Shown: piece after piece, positions 14,904-25,007 of the stretch
Position numbering within the stretch: the stretch's first letter is position 1
How the letters are laid out: the number at the start of each line of letters is the position of its first letter
Source: Bacteroidales bacterium
GTDB lineage: Bacteria > Bacteroidota > Bacteroidia > Bacteroidales > UBA932
Length of the DNA stretch: 36,999 nt
Reading direction: 5' to 3'
Assembly: GCA_017553405.1 (NCBI GenBank)
Contig: JAFZME010000052.1
Location: 1-36,999 of the forward strand
The notes under the pieces: generated by a model
Database searches by the model: none
What the model was told of the DNA's origin: nothing
The model's input: the letters and a program-made list of their open reading frames with translations, nothing else
Translations under genes and position numbers: made by a program

Positions 14904-17768
14904 TTATCTGACAAGTTCTATCTTGACGTCGTCAAGGAAGGCGCGGCGCTGGCTCCCTTCCGAGCTGCTGCGGGTGGTGCCGATGGCAATCCTGGCGCCC
15001 GGCTTGACGTTGTTGAGCGTAAATTCGAAATTCTGCATCCCTATCCTGGAGGGAATGGAGAAGGTCTTCTCGTAGGCGACCGTGCCGCTCTGGTAGGCCT
15101 GGTGCATAGAGCCCTGGCTGCCGAGGGTGACGTTGTCAATCACTTTGATGACCGCTTCGCCGGGGTCGAGGACCTTGACACCGTCTTCCGTGTAGGCTCC
15201 CATCCTGAAGGAGACCTTGATGGTAGAGTTGGACGGCAGGCAGTTGAGTGCGGGGGTGAGTATCTGGCACCAGGAGCCGGCGGCGCCCAGTTTGATGATG
15301 CCCGCCATACCGCACAGCGAGCCGGCCGCACTGCCCTCGTAGGATTCCGATATGGCGCCCCAGTCTTTCAGGCGGGACTGCCCGATGGCTCTCCAGGTCG
15401 TGTTGAGGAGGCCGTACTGGGTAGCGGTCTGGCAGAGATAAAGCTTTTCGGAAGAGCCTGCCAGCGGCTGTTCGCCGGATAGCGGCGTGAACGAAGGCAG
15501 GCTGCCCCTGTTGACGCTGCTGAAGCCGGGGAACCCTCCTCCGTACTCGGACAGGACGGGAAGTCCGCCCCAAAGCAGTTCGGAGAAATCTTCGAACAGG
15601 ATGGTCCCCGCTGTCGACACTGTGCCGGAGGGGAGAGTGACGACGCCGGATGCCGCAGTCGTGACATCCATAGTCCCGCTTATCTGTAGATCTTTGTTGG
15701 TGACGTTGAGGGTGTAGGCCGTCGACGGCTCAAGGCCGGTAAATACGAAGGACGGCCCGGTGGAAGCGTTCCACAGGGACAGGATATTGTCCGTCGCGCT
15801 CACTGTCATTTCATTAAGATCAGGTTCGCCGTATGCCGTGAGGGACAGCCGCACCACAAGCGACGAGCCCTTGTAGAGTTCGAGCCTGTAGCCGGTGAGG
15901 ATATCCATCGACCAGTTGCTGTCGGTGTACCAGCGGAAACCGATCTGCGTGGCATCGACGAAAGGTGCCGAAATATGGACGCTCTTCGTGACGGCGGGGG
16001 TGGTGACGGTCTTCACTTCCGACCATTCCGAAGCGAACAGATCGGAGTTGCGGGCCTTCACGCGAACGTCATAGGAGGTAAGCTGCTGCAGGCCGCGGAT
16101 CGTGAATGTGGTATAGGTCGTGTTGCCGGCGGAATGCCAGTCTTCTTCGTCGCTCATCTTGTATTCGACGTCGTAGGACGTTGCATTCTCGCATTCGGAC
16201 CAGTCGGCCCTGATCTGCCCTTCTCCTACGGTCAGCTGGATGCTCGGGGTGGGTACGTCGACGGCGGTCGAACCGTACTCGAGGACCTTTATGGAAATGT
16301 CGTCCACCACGAGTCGGTGCTGTCCGCTCTCGTTCTGGGAACGGTAGCCGCCTATGGCGAGCCGTACGCCGGGAGAGACATTATGGATGGTGAATGCATA
16401 TTCCGACATCGCAAGGTCGTTTTTCAGGTCGAATGTCTGGACCACGATGTCGGAGGAGGCGGATCTGATGATATTGTCGGAGATGGAGGCCCCGTCGATA
16501 ATGCGGATGCAGGTCCCGAGAGGATCCAGGGTTGAAGATGAAGATCCGAAAGGCGATGCCTTGAAGCGGACCTCAACGGTCGCTATGGAAGAAAGCGCAG
16601 AGAGCGGGGGAGTGACGACGGCGCCGACCTTGGACGAGGCACCGACTTTTACCGAACCGGGCCTGGCACAGACCATACCGACAGTGGTGGGGTCTTCTCT
16701 CCATTCGGCCCAGTCGGCAAGCGAGGCCCCCGATCCGATAAGGGCTTTGCGGAGAGTGTTGTACAATCCAATCTCCGTGCTCGGGGTGCACAGGTAATAG
16801 CCAAGGGAACCGCCGATGGGGTTCCATCCTCTTGCGGGAGTCAGGGCGGTGGCAGAACCTCGCTGTTCGGCGGAATAGCCTACGGCCTGGTTGACGGCGT
16901 CGCCGCCCCAGATTAGCTCGCTGAAGTCCTGGAACAGGATGACCTCTCCGGGCTGTGCGTAGCCGCTCTTTTTGTAGATGGCCTTTGCCGGCTCGGTCTC
17001 CAGGCGGAGGGGCTCGCTTCTGAACGTGACGTCTTCGCCCTGCTCGGTGGTAGTGCTGCATTCGGCGATGAACCAGTATGGCGTGCCGGGAGAGAGGCCG
17101 GAGAATATGAAGCGCGGAGCTTTGGAGAATATGGACCCGTCCGGGAAATCCCAGGACACAAGAAGATCCATACACTGCTCGTCGCGGTAGAGTTCAATTG
17201 ATGAAAGGGCGGCTTTGTCTATGGCCGCGTCCGAGAAATCGGTGACCGTCCATTCGACTACGGCAGTGGTCGGGGACACGTCCAGAAGACGGGCCGAAGC
17301 GCCTGTGACCGCTTCGATGTTTTCGTTCACGATGCCCTTTCCGAGTTTGATTACGGCCTTCTTGCCGGAGGCGTCGGTCACATAGACCCAGTCGGAATAG
17401 ACGGAACGGGGGTAATTGGCCCTTACCCTGGCATAATACTTTGAATTTACGGTCAGTCCGTTGAATATGATGCCGTCGTTTGTGCCGGACTTCGCCTGCA
17501 GGGTCTGCGACGCGGCGCCGGAATATACGTTGGCTCCAATCTCCGGATCTTTTACAATCTGTGCCGTGAATGACACTGCGCCTGCGGCTATGGCGTTGTC
17601 AACCTCCCAGTAGAACCCGAGGGCCGTGGAGGATGAGTTGGTCTCATCGTAAGTGACTCCGTCCGGTGGGACGGCGGATGGATCGATGCCGGTCTTGATC
17701 TCCCTCGTGCAGGAAATCATTGCCAGGACAGCCGCCAGAAGCGCTATTCGAGATGATATCAGTCTCAT
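14904..17768 (-). CDS. FN3 lipoprotein with two 'ELLWGG' modules
   Basis: A 954-residue lipoprotein (MRLISSRIALLAAVLAMISC). An upstream TTG at 17780 is in frame but adds nothing to the signal, so the ATG at 17768 is preferred. Order: two fibronectin-III-like domains (about 38-270), an ELLWGG module (about 277-493, FQDFSELIWGGD ... VVDDISIKVL), two more FN3-like domains (about 500-710, DWSECENATSYDVEYK), and a second module (about 718-954, FEDFSELLWGG ... FLDDVKIELV). Each module has a conserved G-L-x-NT block, a VK(L/V)GA block, a TP-L block and a terminal DD(I/V)xI strand, as in jelly-roll binding domains. No family name is recalled. First gene of the five-gene operon; probably a surface binding protein. 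Confidence 0.8.
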   Translation of the reverse strand: MRLISSRIALLAAVLAMISCTREIKTGIDPSAVPPDGVTYDETNSSSTALGFYWEVDNAIAAGAVSFTAQIVKDPEIGANVYSGAASQTLQAKSGTNDGIIFNGLTVNSKYYARVRANYPRSVYSDWVYVTDASGKKAVIKLGKGIVNENIEAVTGASARLLDVSPTTAVVEWTVTDFSDAAIDKAALSSIELYRDEQCMDLLVSWDFPDGSIFSKAPRFIFSGLSPGTPYWFIAECSTTTEQGEDVTFRSEPLRLETEPAKAIYKKSGYAQPGEVILFQDFSELIWGGDAVNQAVGYSAEQRGSATALTPARGWNPIGGSLGYYLCTPSTEIGLYNTLRKALIGSGASLADWAEWREDPTTVGMVCARPGSVKVGASSKVGAVVTPPLSALSSIATVEVRFKASPFGSSSSTLDPLGTCIRIIDGASISDNIIRSASSDIVVQTFDLKNDLAMSEYAFTIHNVSPGVRLAIGGYRSQNESGQHRLVVDDISIKVLEYGSTAVDVPTPSIQLTVGEGQIRADWSECENATSYDVEYKMSDEEDWHSAGNTTYTTFTIRGLQQLTSYDVRVKARNSDLFASEWSEVKTVTTPAVTKSVHISAPFVDATQIGFRWYTDSNWSMDILTGYRLELYKGSSLVVRLSLTAYGEPDLNEMTVSATDNILSLWNASTGPSFVFTGLEPSTAYTLNVTNKDLQISGTMDVTTAASGVVTLPSGTVSTAGTILFEDFSELLWGGLPVLSEYGGGFPGFSSVNRGSLPSFTPLSGEQPLAGSSEKLYLCQTATQYGLLNTTWRAIGQSRLKDWGAISESYEGSAAGSLCGMAGIIKLGAAGSWCQILTPALNCLPSNSTIKVSFRMGAYTEDGVKVLDPGEAVIKVIDNVTLGSQGSMHQAYQSGTVAYEKTFSIPSRIGMQNFEFTLNNVKPGARIAIGTTRSSSEGSQRRAFLDDVKIELVR

Positions 17769-17844
17769 ATCAAAAAACAAAAAACAGTGCGTTGCGGGGA
17801 TGCTACGTACTGTCAGGCGGCTGAGAATTTTCCGGATTGCACGA

Positions 17845-17852
17845 CAAATATA
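17845..17852 (-). promoter_or_regulatory. -7 element of the adhesin operon
   Basis: TATATTTG on the minus strand, an exact TAnnTTTG match 76 nt upstream of the start at 17768. No clear TTTG -33 element is present at normal spacing. Confidence 0.45.
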
Positions 17853-17911
17853 TAAAAATTTTAAACCAATGTTGCCTTTTTTGATATAATTTAACTGTTA
17901 AATACATAAGT

Positions 17912-17946
17912 TTTGATACCGTTTATTTATAAGTTTGCTATATTTG
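17912..17946 (+). promoter_or_regulatory. Promoter of the susC operon
   Basis: TATATTTG (17939-17946) matches the -7 consensus. TTTG at 17912-17915 is a possible -33 with a 23-nt spacer, a little long. The leader would be about 80 nt. Confidence 0.5.
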
Positions 17947-18032
17947 TTGTCGAGTTTTGGGGCAAGTGCCCGCTGTCATCGTCGGCTTGAGTGTAGCTGT
18001 CCGGATTGCACGTGGATAGAAACACTGTTGAA

Positions 18033-21000
18033 ATGAAGGCAGAAAAACTCAAATTTTATTCGGCGCTTTTCGCGTTGCTGTTTTTCCCGTGCATTATGGC
18101 GCTGGGACAGCAGAGAGAGGTGTCGGGTTTTGTCGTTGAAGCCGCGACGGGGGATCCTCTCCCCGGTGCCGCAATTATGGAAAAAGGCACCTCGAACGGC
18201 GTGACCGCCGAAGCGGACGGCTCCTGGAAGCTCCGTGTCGGCGACGGCGCCGTGCTGGTTGTCGACTTCTTCGGATTCAAAAGTCAGGAAGTCCCTGTTG
18301 GCGACCGTAGCGAGATCAGGATAGCCCTTGAAGAGGACACGATGACTCTCGAAGGCACGGTCGTCGTTGGATATGGCACCCTGAAAAAGACACAGCTCGT
18401 AGGAGCGGTCGAAAATATCTCCGGCGATGAGCTGGACCAGAGGACCAATCCTAACGTAGCCCGTACCCTCCAAGGTCAGGTGGCCGGTCTCAGCATCATC
18501 CAGTCCGACGGCAAACCGAACCACACGGGCGCCATCTATGTCCGTGGCGGCAACACCTCTTACAAGTCAAGATCATCTATGGGCTCTGCGTCCGACGGCA
18601 ACCATTCCATCGGCCAGGGCGGCTCGGCCCTCATCCTGATTGACGGCGTGGAAGGTTCGCTCACGTCCGTCAACCCCGACGACATAGAGACCATATCGGT
18701 CCTCAAGGACGCCTCGTCGGCGGCCGTTTACGGAGCCCGAGGCGCTTTCGGCGTCATCCTGGTCACGACCAAGAAGGCAAAGGAAGAAAAGATCACGGTC
18801 AGCTACCAGGGCTCCGTGGCGCTCAACCAGAGGACCGTCCTGTGGGAAGACCACATAGTCACCGACGGCCTCCAGTGGCTTGAGTCGGCATACGAGTTCT
18901 ACGAGAATGTCGCCAGGACTCCGACTTCCGCCGGCAAGAGCCCCGGTTCGCTCAACCAGTACGCCATCGGCTCCGACTATCTCGAGGCCTTCCGGGCCTG
19001 GAGGGCGGCCGGCAACACCGGCGAGGTCGGCGTCGACGACAACGGCAACTACCGCTACTTCGGAAGCACCAACTGGCTCAAGAAAATCTACAAGAGGGTT
19101 AATTTCTCGACATCGCACGCCATTTCCGTGAGCGGCGCCGCCGGAAGGTTCAATTTCCGCATCACAGGCCGTTATTACGGACAGGACGGCATATACAAGG
19201 TCGGGAAGGAGGACTACCACAAGTTCAATTTCCGCGCGAAGGTCGGTGCCCAGGTCACCAAATGGCTGGCGTTCGATTCCAACACCTATTTCTATAGGAA
19301 TATCTACGACCAGCCGATCATCAACTCCTCCAACACCATCCCCAACAGGATCCAGTATTACGGTTTCCCCATCTTCCCGGAGACCAATCCCGACGGCACC
19401 TACACCTACGGCGCCGCCTGGGGCGGATTCGAGGCGTTCAACGAGGGCAACACCAAGCAGCGCAACAACAACCTCTCCTTCTCCGAGACCTTCGGTATCG
19501 ACATAGTCCCGATCAAGGACGTCCTTAAGATCCGCGCCGACGTCACCTACAAGCTCCACCGCAACGGCGTCGAGCGTTCGATGGGCCAGAACATTTATTC
19601 TCCCGCCGCCGGAGTCACCCTCAATTCCACTGAGCAGGCCGACACCTACAAGTCGATGTGGAGGACGGAGAACGACATCATCACCGCGAACGCCGTCCTC
19701 ACCTGGACGCCCCGTCTGGGCGACAAGCACGACCTCAACGTCGTCGCCGGATGGAACCTTGAGGATTACAGGAGAAAGGCCTACTACGTCACCAGGAAGG
19801 GCCTCCTTTATGACGCCCAGCCCAACTTCGAGCTTATGGACGACGGCGGATCGGAGTACACCACCATTTCCATCACCGACAACGACGGCAACGCCTCCTA
19901 TGGCCTTGTCGGTTTCTTCGGCCGTATCAACTACACGCTCTTCTCCCGCTACATCTTCGAGTTTTCCGCCCGTTACGACGGTTCCTCGAAATTCCCTTCG
20001 AACTCACGCTGGGGCTTCTTCCCCTCCGGGTCCGTCGGCTGGAGGCTTTCGGAAGAGCCGTGGATGAAGTGGAGCCGCAAGGTGCTCGACAATTTCAAGA
20101 TAAGGGGCAACTACGGTGCGCTCGGCAATGCCAACATCAGCGCCTACCAGTATCTTGAGACCGTCGGCGTCAGCCGCTCCGGAGTGGTCATCAACGGTGC
20201 AAAGGTCCCGGTCGCAGGTCAGCCTACCAATATCCCGGACGAACTTACCTGGGAAAAGGTCAACACCTGGGATGTCGGACTCGACATCGATATGTTAGGC
20301 AACCGCCTCTCCTTCTCCGGCGACATCTATGTCAGGGACACCAAGGACCTTTATATCACAGGGCCAGAGCTTCCGGCCATCTACGGCGCCTCCGCGCCGA
20401 AGGGCAATTACGGCGCGCTTACCACTCACGGCTGGGAAATCACCCTCTCGTGGAAAGACCGCTTCACCCTTGCCGGCAAGCCGTTCGACTATTCCATCAG
20501 GGGAAGCCTGTGGGACAGCCGCACCTGGGTGGCCGCCTACAACAACTCTTCAGGCAACATCCTGGACTACTACGTGGGCAAGGAGCTCGGCGAGATGTGG
20601 GGATTCCGCACCGACGGCTATTTCCTTTCCAACGCCGAGGCCAACAACTGGGCCAAGGATTCCTATCACAAGAACGGCGACAACTTCCAGGCTTATGCCG
20701 GCGACCTCAAATTCGTCGACATCAACGGCGACGGTATGATTGACGTCGGAAGCGGTACGCTTGCTGACCACGGCGACCTCGAAAGGATAGGCAACGTCTC
20801 GCCCCGCTACCAGTTCGGCATCAACCTCGACTTCCGCTGGAACGGCATCGGCCTTTCGATGTTCTTCCAGGGAGTCGGCCATCGCGACTGGTATCCTTCC
20901 AGCGAGTCCGGCTTCTTCTGGGGAGGCTACAACCGTCCGTACTCCTATCTTATGAAGAACCAGACCGGCGACAATTACGTCCACGTGGACTATTCCACTG

Positions 21001-21392
21001 AAAACTGGACCGTCACCAACGCCGCCAAGAAGCCCTACTGGACCAGAAGGGTGGGCTATGCCGCCAACCGCAACGTCGGCCCGCTGACCTGGGAAAACGA
21101 CTATTACCTGCAGAATGCGGCGTATTTCAGGCTCAAGAACCTGACGATCGACTACACCTTCCCCGCATCCATCACGCAGAAACTCAAGATGAGTCAGTTG
21201 AAACTATACGTCTCGATGGAGAACATCCTGACGTTCTCTCCCATCCAGAAGGTCACGAAGATGTTCGACCCGGAAGTCATCGACGCCGGCGACAGCGACT
21301 TCTCCTCGTCCCGCGGACTTAACGGACAGGGCGACGGTTTCAGCTACCCGATGCTCAAGTCCTACACATTTGGTATTAACATAACGTTCTGA
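18033..21392 (+). CDS. susC: SusC/RagA-family TonB-linked outer-membrane transporter
   Basis: A 1119-residue protein with a Sec signal (cleavage near ALG-QQ). It has a carboxypeptidase-regulatory-like domain (about 27-105, VSGFVVEAATGDPLPGAAI), the SusC signature VVVGYGTLKKTQLVGAVENI, and a plug domain with DDIETISVLKDASSAAVYGARG. The long barrel ends in YTFGINITF with a terminal Phe, as expected for outer-membrane assembly. The start at 18033 fits the signal peptide; an in-frame TTG at 18006 would add nine non-signal residues. It opens an operon with susD 7 nt downstream. It would form a pedal-bin importer with SusD, powered by ExbBD-TonB. The substrate cannot be told from SusC alone. The symbol is used for the family, not for starch specificity. 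Confidence 0.93.
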   Translation: MKAEKLKFYSALFALLFFPCIMALGQQREVSGFVVEAATGDPLPGAAIMEKGTSNGVTAEADGSWKLRVGDGAVLVVDFFGFKSQEVPVGDRSEIRIALEEDTMTLEGTVVVGYGTLKKTQLVGAVENISGDELDQRTNPNVARTLQGQVAGLSIIQSDGKPNHTGAIYVRGGNTSYKSRSSMGSASDGNHSIGQGGSALILIDGVEGSLTSVNPDDIETISVLKDASSAAVYGARGAFGVILVTTKKAKEEKITVSYQGSVALNQRTVLWEDHIVTDGLQWLESAYEFYENVARTPTSAGKSPGSLNQYAIGSDYLEAFRAWRAAGNTGEVGVDDNGNYRYFGSTNWLKKIYKRVNFSTSHAISVSGAAGRFNFRITGRYYGQDGIYKVGKEDYHKFNFRAKVGAQVTKWLAFDSNTYFYRNIYDQPIINSSNTIPNRIQYYGFPIFPETNPDGTYTYGAAWGGFEAFNEGNTKQRNNNLSFSETFGIDIVPIKDVLKIRADVTYKLHRNGVERSMGQNIYSPAAGVTLNSTEQADTYKSMWRTENDIITANAVLTWTPRLGDKHDLNVVAGWNLEDYRRKAYYVTRKGLLYDAQPNFELMDDGGSEYTTISITDNDGNASYGLVGFFGRINYTLFSRYIFEFSARYDGSSKFPSNSRWGFFPSGSVGWRLSEEPWMKWSRKVLDNFKIRGNYGALGNANISAYQYLETVGVSRSGVVINGAKVPVAGQPTNIPDELTWEKVNTWDVGLDIDMLGNRLSFSGDIYVRDTKDLYITGPELPAIYGASAPKGNYGALTTHGWEITLSWKDRFTLAGKPFDYSIRGSLWDSRTWVAAYNNSSGNILDYYVGKELGEMWGFRTDGYFLSNAEANNWAKDSYHKNGDNFQAYAGDLKFVDINGDGMIDVGSGTLADHGDLERIGNVSPRYQFGINLDFRWNGIGLSMFFQGVGHRDWYPSSESGFFWGGYNRPYSYLMKNQTGDNYVHVDYSTENWTVTNAAKKPYWTRRVGYAANRNVGPLTWENDYYLQNAAYFRLKNLTIDYTFPASITQKLKMSQLKLYVSMENILTFSPIQKVTKMFDPEVIDAGDSDFSSSRGLNGQGDGFSYPMLKSYTFGINITF

Positions 21393-21399
21393 TCGCCTT

Positions 21400-23223
21400 A
21401 TGAAAAGAGTTTTCTATATATTTGCGATGACCTGGGCGGCCATTACGCTTGTTTCCTGCGACAAATTCCTTACCCGTAATCCCGAGAACAAGATTTCGGC
21501 GGAATTGTTCCTTTCCACCGAAAACGACCTCGCCCTTTACTCCAACGGCCTCATAGATGCGGCCCTCCCGGAGACTTCAATAGCCATCGGGGATGACGCC
21601 TACACCGATTTCTGCGCCACCAAGCTTTCTTCGGATTTTTATCATCCGGGGATATGGGGGCCGGACAAGGGCAGCGGCTGGTCCAGCGGCAACTTCAGTT
21701 TCATCCGCCGGTGCAACTATATGATCCACAATATGGACAAGGCCAAGGCGAACGTCTCCGACGAGACCTGGCGGCACTATATGGGCGTCGCCCGCTTCTG
21801 GAGGGCCTATGCCCATTTCCTCAAACTGCAGACCTTCGGCGACATCCCCTGGATAGACAAGTACCTCCAGCCGGACGATCCCATCCTCTTCGCCGGCCGC
21901 GACGACAGGGAATACGTCTTCCATATGATACTTGAGGATTTCGAGTATGCGTCGGAGAACTGCAACGACAACCTTGAACTCTCGAGGACCAACATCAACC
22001 GCTGGGTAGCCCTCGCTTTTATGGCAAGGGCCTGCCTGTGGGAAGGAACTTACCGTTCCTGCCACGACATCAACCCGTCCACAGGCGCGTTCTGGAACAA
22101 TTCATACGAGAGCGCGAACGAGATTCTCGCGAAGGCCGGTTCCGCCGCCGATGAAATCATTGAAAGCGGAGTCTTCTCCCTCCACACGGGCGACGTGCAG
22201 ACGGCCTACGGCGAACTCTTCAACCAGAACAAGGTCAATGCGGAGGAAGTCATCTGGGGCCGGGAGTACAGCGAGGAACTTGCCGTCTCCCACGACATCA
22301 CCGGACAGTACAATTCCCCGACCTGGGGACAGCAGTATTCACCTACGAAGGAATTCGTCAGGATGTACCTGAAAACGGACGGCAACCCGGTCACAAGGGA
22401 TGACGTCAGCATCACCGAAGAATTCGAAGGCAGGGACTGGAGGATGTGGCAGACCGTCAATTCTCCCGGCCATAAGTATCAGACGCTGACCGGAGAGATT
22501 GCCGACAAGCCGACAAAGTTCAATGAGGTGTTCACCGGCTACGCCTGGATCAAGTGGAACCAGGAGAAAGCCGAAAATTACCGTGCCGGAGCCGAGTGCT
22601 ACAACGCCCTGCCCATACTTCGCTATGGCGAAATCCTTCTGATCAAGGCCGAAGTCGCGGAGCGTCTCGGACAGATGTCCGAAAGCATATGGACTGCGAC
22701 GATAGGCGCTTTGCGCGCCCGTGCCGGTGTCGCGAGCATCTATCCAGGCAGCGCCGCCTACAGGGCTGACTCCTGGCTCAGGGATTACTATATGGAGGAC
22801 ATACAGCACTCGTCGATGTTGTCCAACACGCTTCTTGAGATAATGCGTGAAAGGGCCGTCGAGATGGCTATGGAAAGCGAATCCCGCCACGACGACCTTA
22901 TCCGCTGGAATATGGGCGACCTGATTGAAAGACGCTACAACCATCAGGGATGGCGCGGCATCTACATCACCGCGGCTGAAGCCGCAGGCGGCATCATTTT
23001 CAACGGCGCGACCTATCACGTCCGCGTCGGCGGATCCCACGACGAGTACAACTATCCGATAGCCAACACCGGCGCCGACCAGACTTTCAGCCTGTCCAAG
23101 GGCTCCTACGGCTATCTTATCTACAATTATAAACTTGAGTGGGACGACAAGATGTATGTTTCCCCCATTCCGACCGCCGCACTCAACGTCAACAAGAATC
23201 TCGGACAGAATAAAGGATGGTAA
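21400..23223 (+). CDS. susD: SusD/RagB-family substrate-binding lipoprotein
   Basis: A 607-residue lipoprotein (MKRVFYIFAMTW... LVSC, then DKFLTRNPENKIS as in SusD proteins). It carries a TPR-like helical region (ETWRHYMGVARFWRAYAHF) and the typical C-terminal ILRYGEILLIKAEVAERLG and ERAVEMAMESESRHDDLIRW motifs. It caps the SusC barrel and captures the ligand at the cell surface. It lies 7 nt after susC and 2 nt before the phosphoesterase start codon, so it is firmly in the operon. Confidence 0.93.
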   Translation: MKRVFYIFAMTWAAITLVSCDKFLTRNPENKISAELFLSTENDLALYSNGLIDAALPETSIAIGDDAYTDFCATKLSSDFYHPGIWGPDKGSGWSSGNFSFIRRCNYMIHNMDKAKANVSDETWRHYMGVARFWRAYAHFLKLQTFGDIPWIDKYLQPDDPILFAGRDDREYVFHMILEDFEYASENCNDNLELSRTNINRWVALAFMARACLWEGTYRSCHDINPSTGAFWNNSYESANEILAKAGSAADEIIESGVFSLHTGDVQTAYGELFNQNKVNAEEVIWGREYSEELAVSHDITGQYNSPTWGQQYSPTKEFVRMYLKTDGNPVTRDDVSITEEFEGRDWRMWQTVNSPGHKYQTLTGEIADKPTKFNEVFTGYAWIKWNQEKAENYRAGAECYNALPILRYGEILLIKAEVAERLGQMSESIWTATIGALRARAGVASIYPGSAAYRADSWLRDYYMEDIQHSSMLSNTLLEIMRERAVEMAMESESRHDDLIRWNMGDLIERRYNHQGWRGIYITAAEAAGGIIFNGATYHVRVGGSHDEYNYPIANTGADQTFSLSKGSYGYLIYNYKLEWDDKMYVSPIPTAALNVNKNLGQNKGW

Positions 23224-23225
23224 AA

Positions 23226-24992
23226 ATGAAAAGATATATTTCGATTTTATGCATTCTGGCACTGGCAGTTTCGTGCTCCAAGCCGAAAATCCCGTCTTAC
23301 TACTTCCCTGAGGAGGAAGAAGGCGGCGAGACCGCCCCGAAGGAGGTATACTCCGAAATCGCCGGGACGGCCATCGATCCTTCGCACAATGCAGTCGGCC
23401 TGATCAAGGACGCTGACACCGGCGCCGGTATTCCCGGCGTCAAGGTGACCGACGGCTATTCCTTTACGCTGACCGACGGGAACGGCGTCTACCAGTTCTC
23501 GGCCAACCGTTACACCCGTAACATCTATATCACCGTTCCGGCCGAATACGAGATTCCGCTTGACCCCGACACCCATCTGCCGCTTTTCTATTCCACGGAG
23601 AAGTTCGACCGCAAGCAGATGAACAGGAATGATTTCTCCCTCACGCGTCTGCCGGCAGTACAGGACAACTGGACGCTGCTCACCATCGGAGACCCCCAGT
23701 GCAACACCGTGGCCGAGCACGACCGCTACGTCAACGAGACGATCAAGGACATCAAGACCAACCTGAAAGCCCATAATGACAGCGGCGGCTATCCCAACGC
23801 CTATGCCCTGACGCTTGGCGACATCACTGAAGACAGCCCGTTCATCTGGCCACTGATGAAGCAGAGTATGTCCAACATCCTTGTCGGCGACCGCTACCTT
23901 CCTTTCTTCCAGTGCATCGGCAATCACGACCATAACGCCGAATACGCCACCCCCTACGAGGCGGCCAATACCTATATATCCGTCTTCGGTCCCACCGACT
24001 ATTCGTTCGACCGCGGCAAGGTCCACGTCGTCGTTTTGGACAATGTCATTGTCAAGGAAAACAAGACGACCACCTGGGGCTACGACGGCGGCCTTACCGA
24101 CCAGCAGTGGAAATGGTTCCAGGAGGATCTGTCCCTTGTCCCCGACAAGGCGGAAAAGGTAATCATCCTGGCCGCCCACATTCCGTGGCGCTACGGCGTG
24201 GAGAAAGACGGTGCGTGCGTCAGTTTCGACAGGCATTATGCCGATGTGCTGGAGGCTCTCACCGCTTTCAAGGAAGCCCACATTATGATCGGTCACACCC
24301 ACTACACCCACAATTACATCCACCACAAATACACCACGGCAGGCGGCACTCCGATTTATGAGCACGTCCAGAATGCGGCCTGCGGAGCCTGGTGGTCGGG
24401 CAATCTTTCCGCGGCAGGTTCGCCGAACGGCTACAACATCTTCGAGTTCCGCGGCAACGTGTTGTACAACTGGGTCGCCCGCGGGACCAATATGGACGAC
24501 AATGACGCCCAGATGAGGGTTTACGACGGCAACCAGACCTACGGCGAGATCCTCGGCGACAAGGATTACTGTTTCTCCTGGCTCAACGGCGGTTATATGA
24601 ATATGAATTCCGAATCCACAATGAACTCCACATATCGCCCCGGGCAGGCCCTTTTCAAGGACTGCTTCATAGCTGCAATATGGGGCGACGACGACACCAA
24701 CTGGAAAGTGGATATGGAATACGGCGGCAACGTGTATCCTATGCAGAGAGTCAAGAAGAACGTTGCCGATATGTGCGTGTCTTCGTGGTACCGCACCAAA
24801 CTCAACAAGAATACCGTTACCTGGTCCAAGGATCTTTGCACCTACTGGTATGTAAATATACCCGGTGTCAATCCCGCCACGGCAACCGGCTGGACCGTCA
24901 AGGCCCGCCAGACCATCCCTGGCAGCGGAATACAGAATATCTATACCTGTTCCGATAAGCTTCAGGTCGATTATACAGGTTTTGCTCACTGA
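23226..24992 (+). CDS. Calcineurin-like metallophosphoesterase lipoprotein
   Basis: A 588-residue lipoprotein (MKRYISILCILALAVSC). The ATG at 23226 is chosen for the lipobox; an ATG at 23217 overlaps the end of susD. Residues ~42-140 form a MetallophosN-type beta domain (GVKVTDGYSFTLTDGNGVY). The catalytic core has GDPQ (D156; Gln in place of the usual His of DxH, as is common in this subfamily), LGDI (D199), GNHDHN (N233, H234), AAHIPW (H318) and GHTHYTHN (H357, H359). A C-terminal MetallophosC-like domain follows (about 430-588). It should cleave a phosphomono- or diester at the surface or in the periplasm. With SusCD upstream and gpsA/glpT downstream, a glycerophospho-substrate is an attractive inference but is unproven. 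Confidence 0.9.
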   Translation: MKRYISILCILALAVSCSKPKIPSYYFPEEEEGGETAPKEVYSEIAGTAIDPSHNAVGLIKDADTGAGIPGVKVTDGYSFTLTDGNGVYQFSANRYTRNIYITVPAEYEIPLDPDTHLPLFYSTEKFDRKQMNRNDFSLTRLPAVQDNWTLLTIGDPQCNTVAEHDRYVNETIKDIKTNLKAHNDSGGYPNAYALTLGDITEDSPFIWPLMKQSMSNILVGDRYLPFFQCIGNHDHNAEYATPYEAANTYISVFGPTDYSFDRGKVHVVVLDNVIVKENKTTTWGYDGGLTDQQWKWFQEDLSLVPDKAEKVIILAAHIPWRYGVEKDGACVSFDRHYADVLEALTAFKEAHIMIGHTHYTHNYIHHKYTTAGGTPIYEHVQNAACGAWWSGNLSAAGSPNGYNIFEFRGNVLYNWVARGTNMDDNDAQMRVYDGNQTYGEILGDKDYCFSWLNGGYMNMNSESTMNSTYRPGQALFKDCFIAAIWGDDDTNWKVDMEYGGNVYPMQRVKKNVADMCVSSWYRTKLNKNTVTWSKDLCTYWYVNIPGVNPATATGWTVKARQTIPGSGIQNIYTCSDKLQVDYTGFAH

Positions 24993-25007
24993 TAAAGGTA
25001 AATTGAA

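Larger units (their letters stand above)
17769..18032. promoter_or_regulatory. Divergent control region between the two surface operons
   Basis: A 264-bp AT-rich gap with no credible gene. It holds one TATATTTG -7 element on each strand (17845-17852 on minus, 17939-17946 on plus) and two exact 13-bp direct repeats (TCCGGATTGCACG at 17831-17843 and 18000-18012). Both operons could be co-regulated from here. Confidence 0.6.

Noticed and set aside
18573-19730. A 385-codon open frame on the minus strand
   Set aside because: It lies wholly opposite the susC barrel and plug coding region and has no signal or motif.
23247-24989. A 580-codon open frame on the minus strand
   Set aside because: It is the antisense shadow of the metallophosphoesterase gene, with no recognisable domain.
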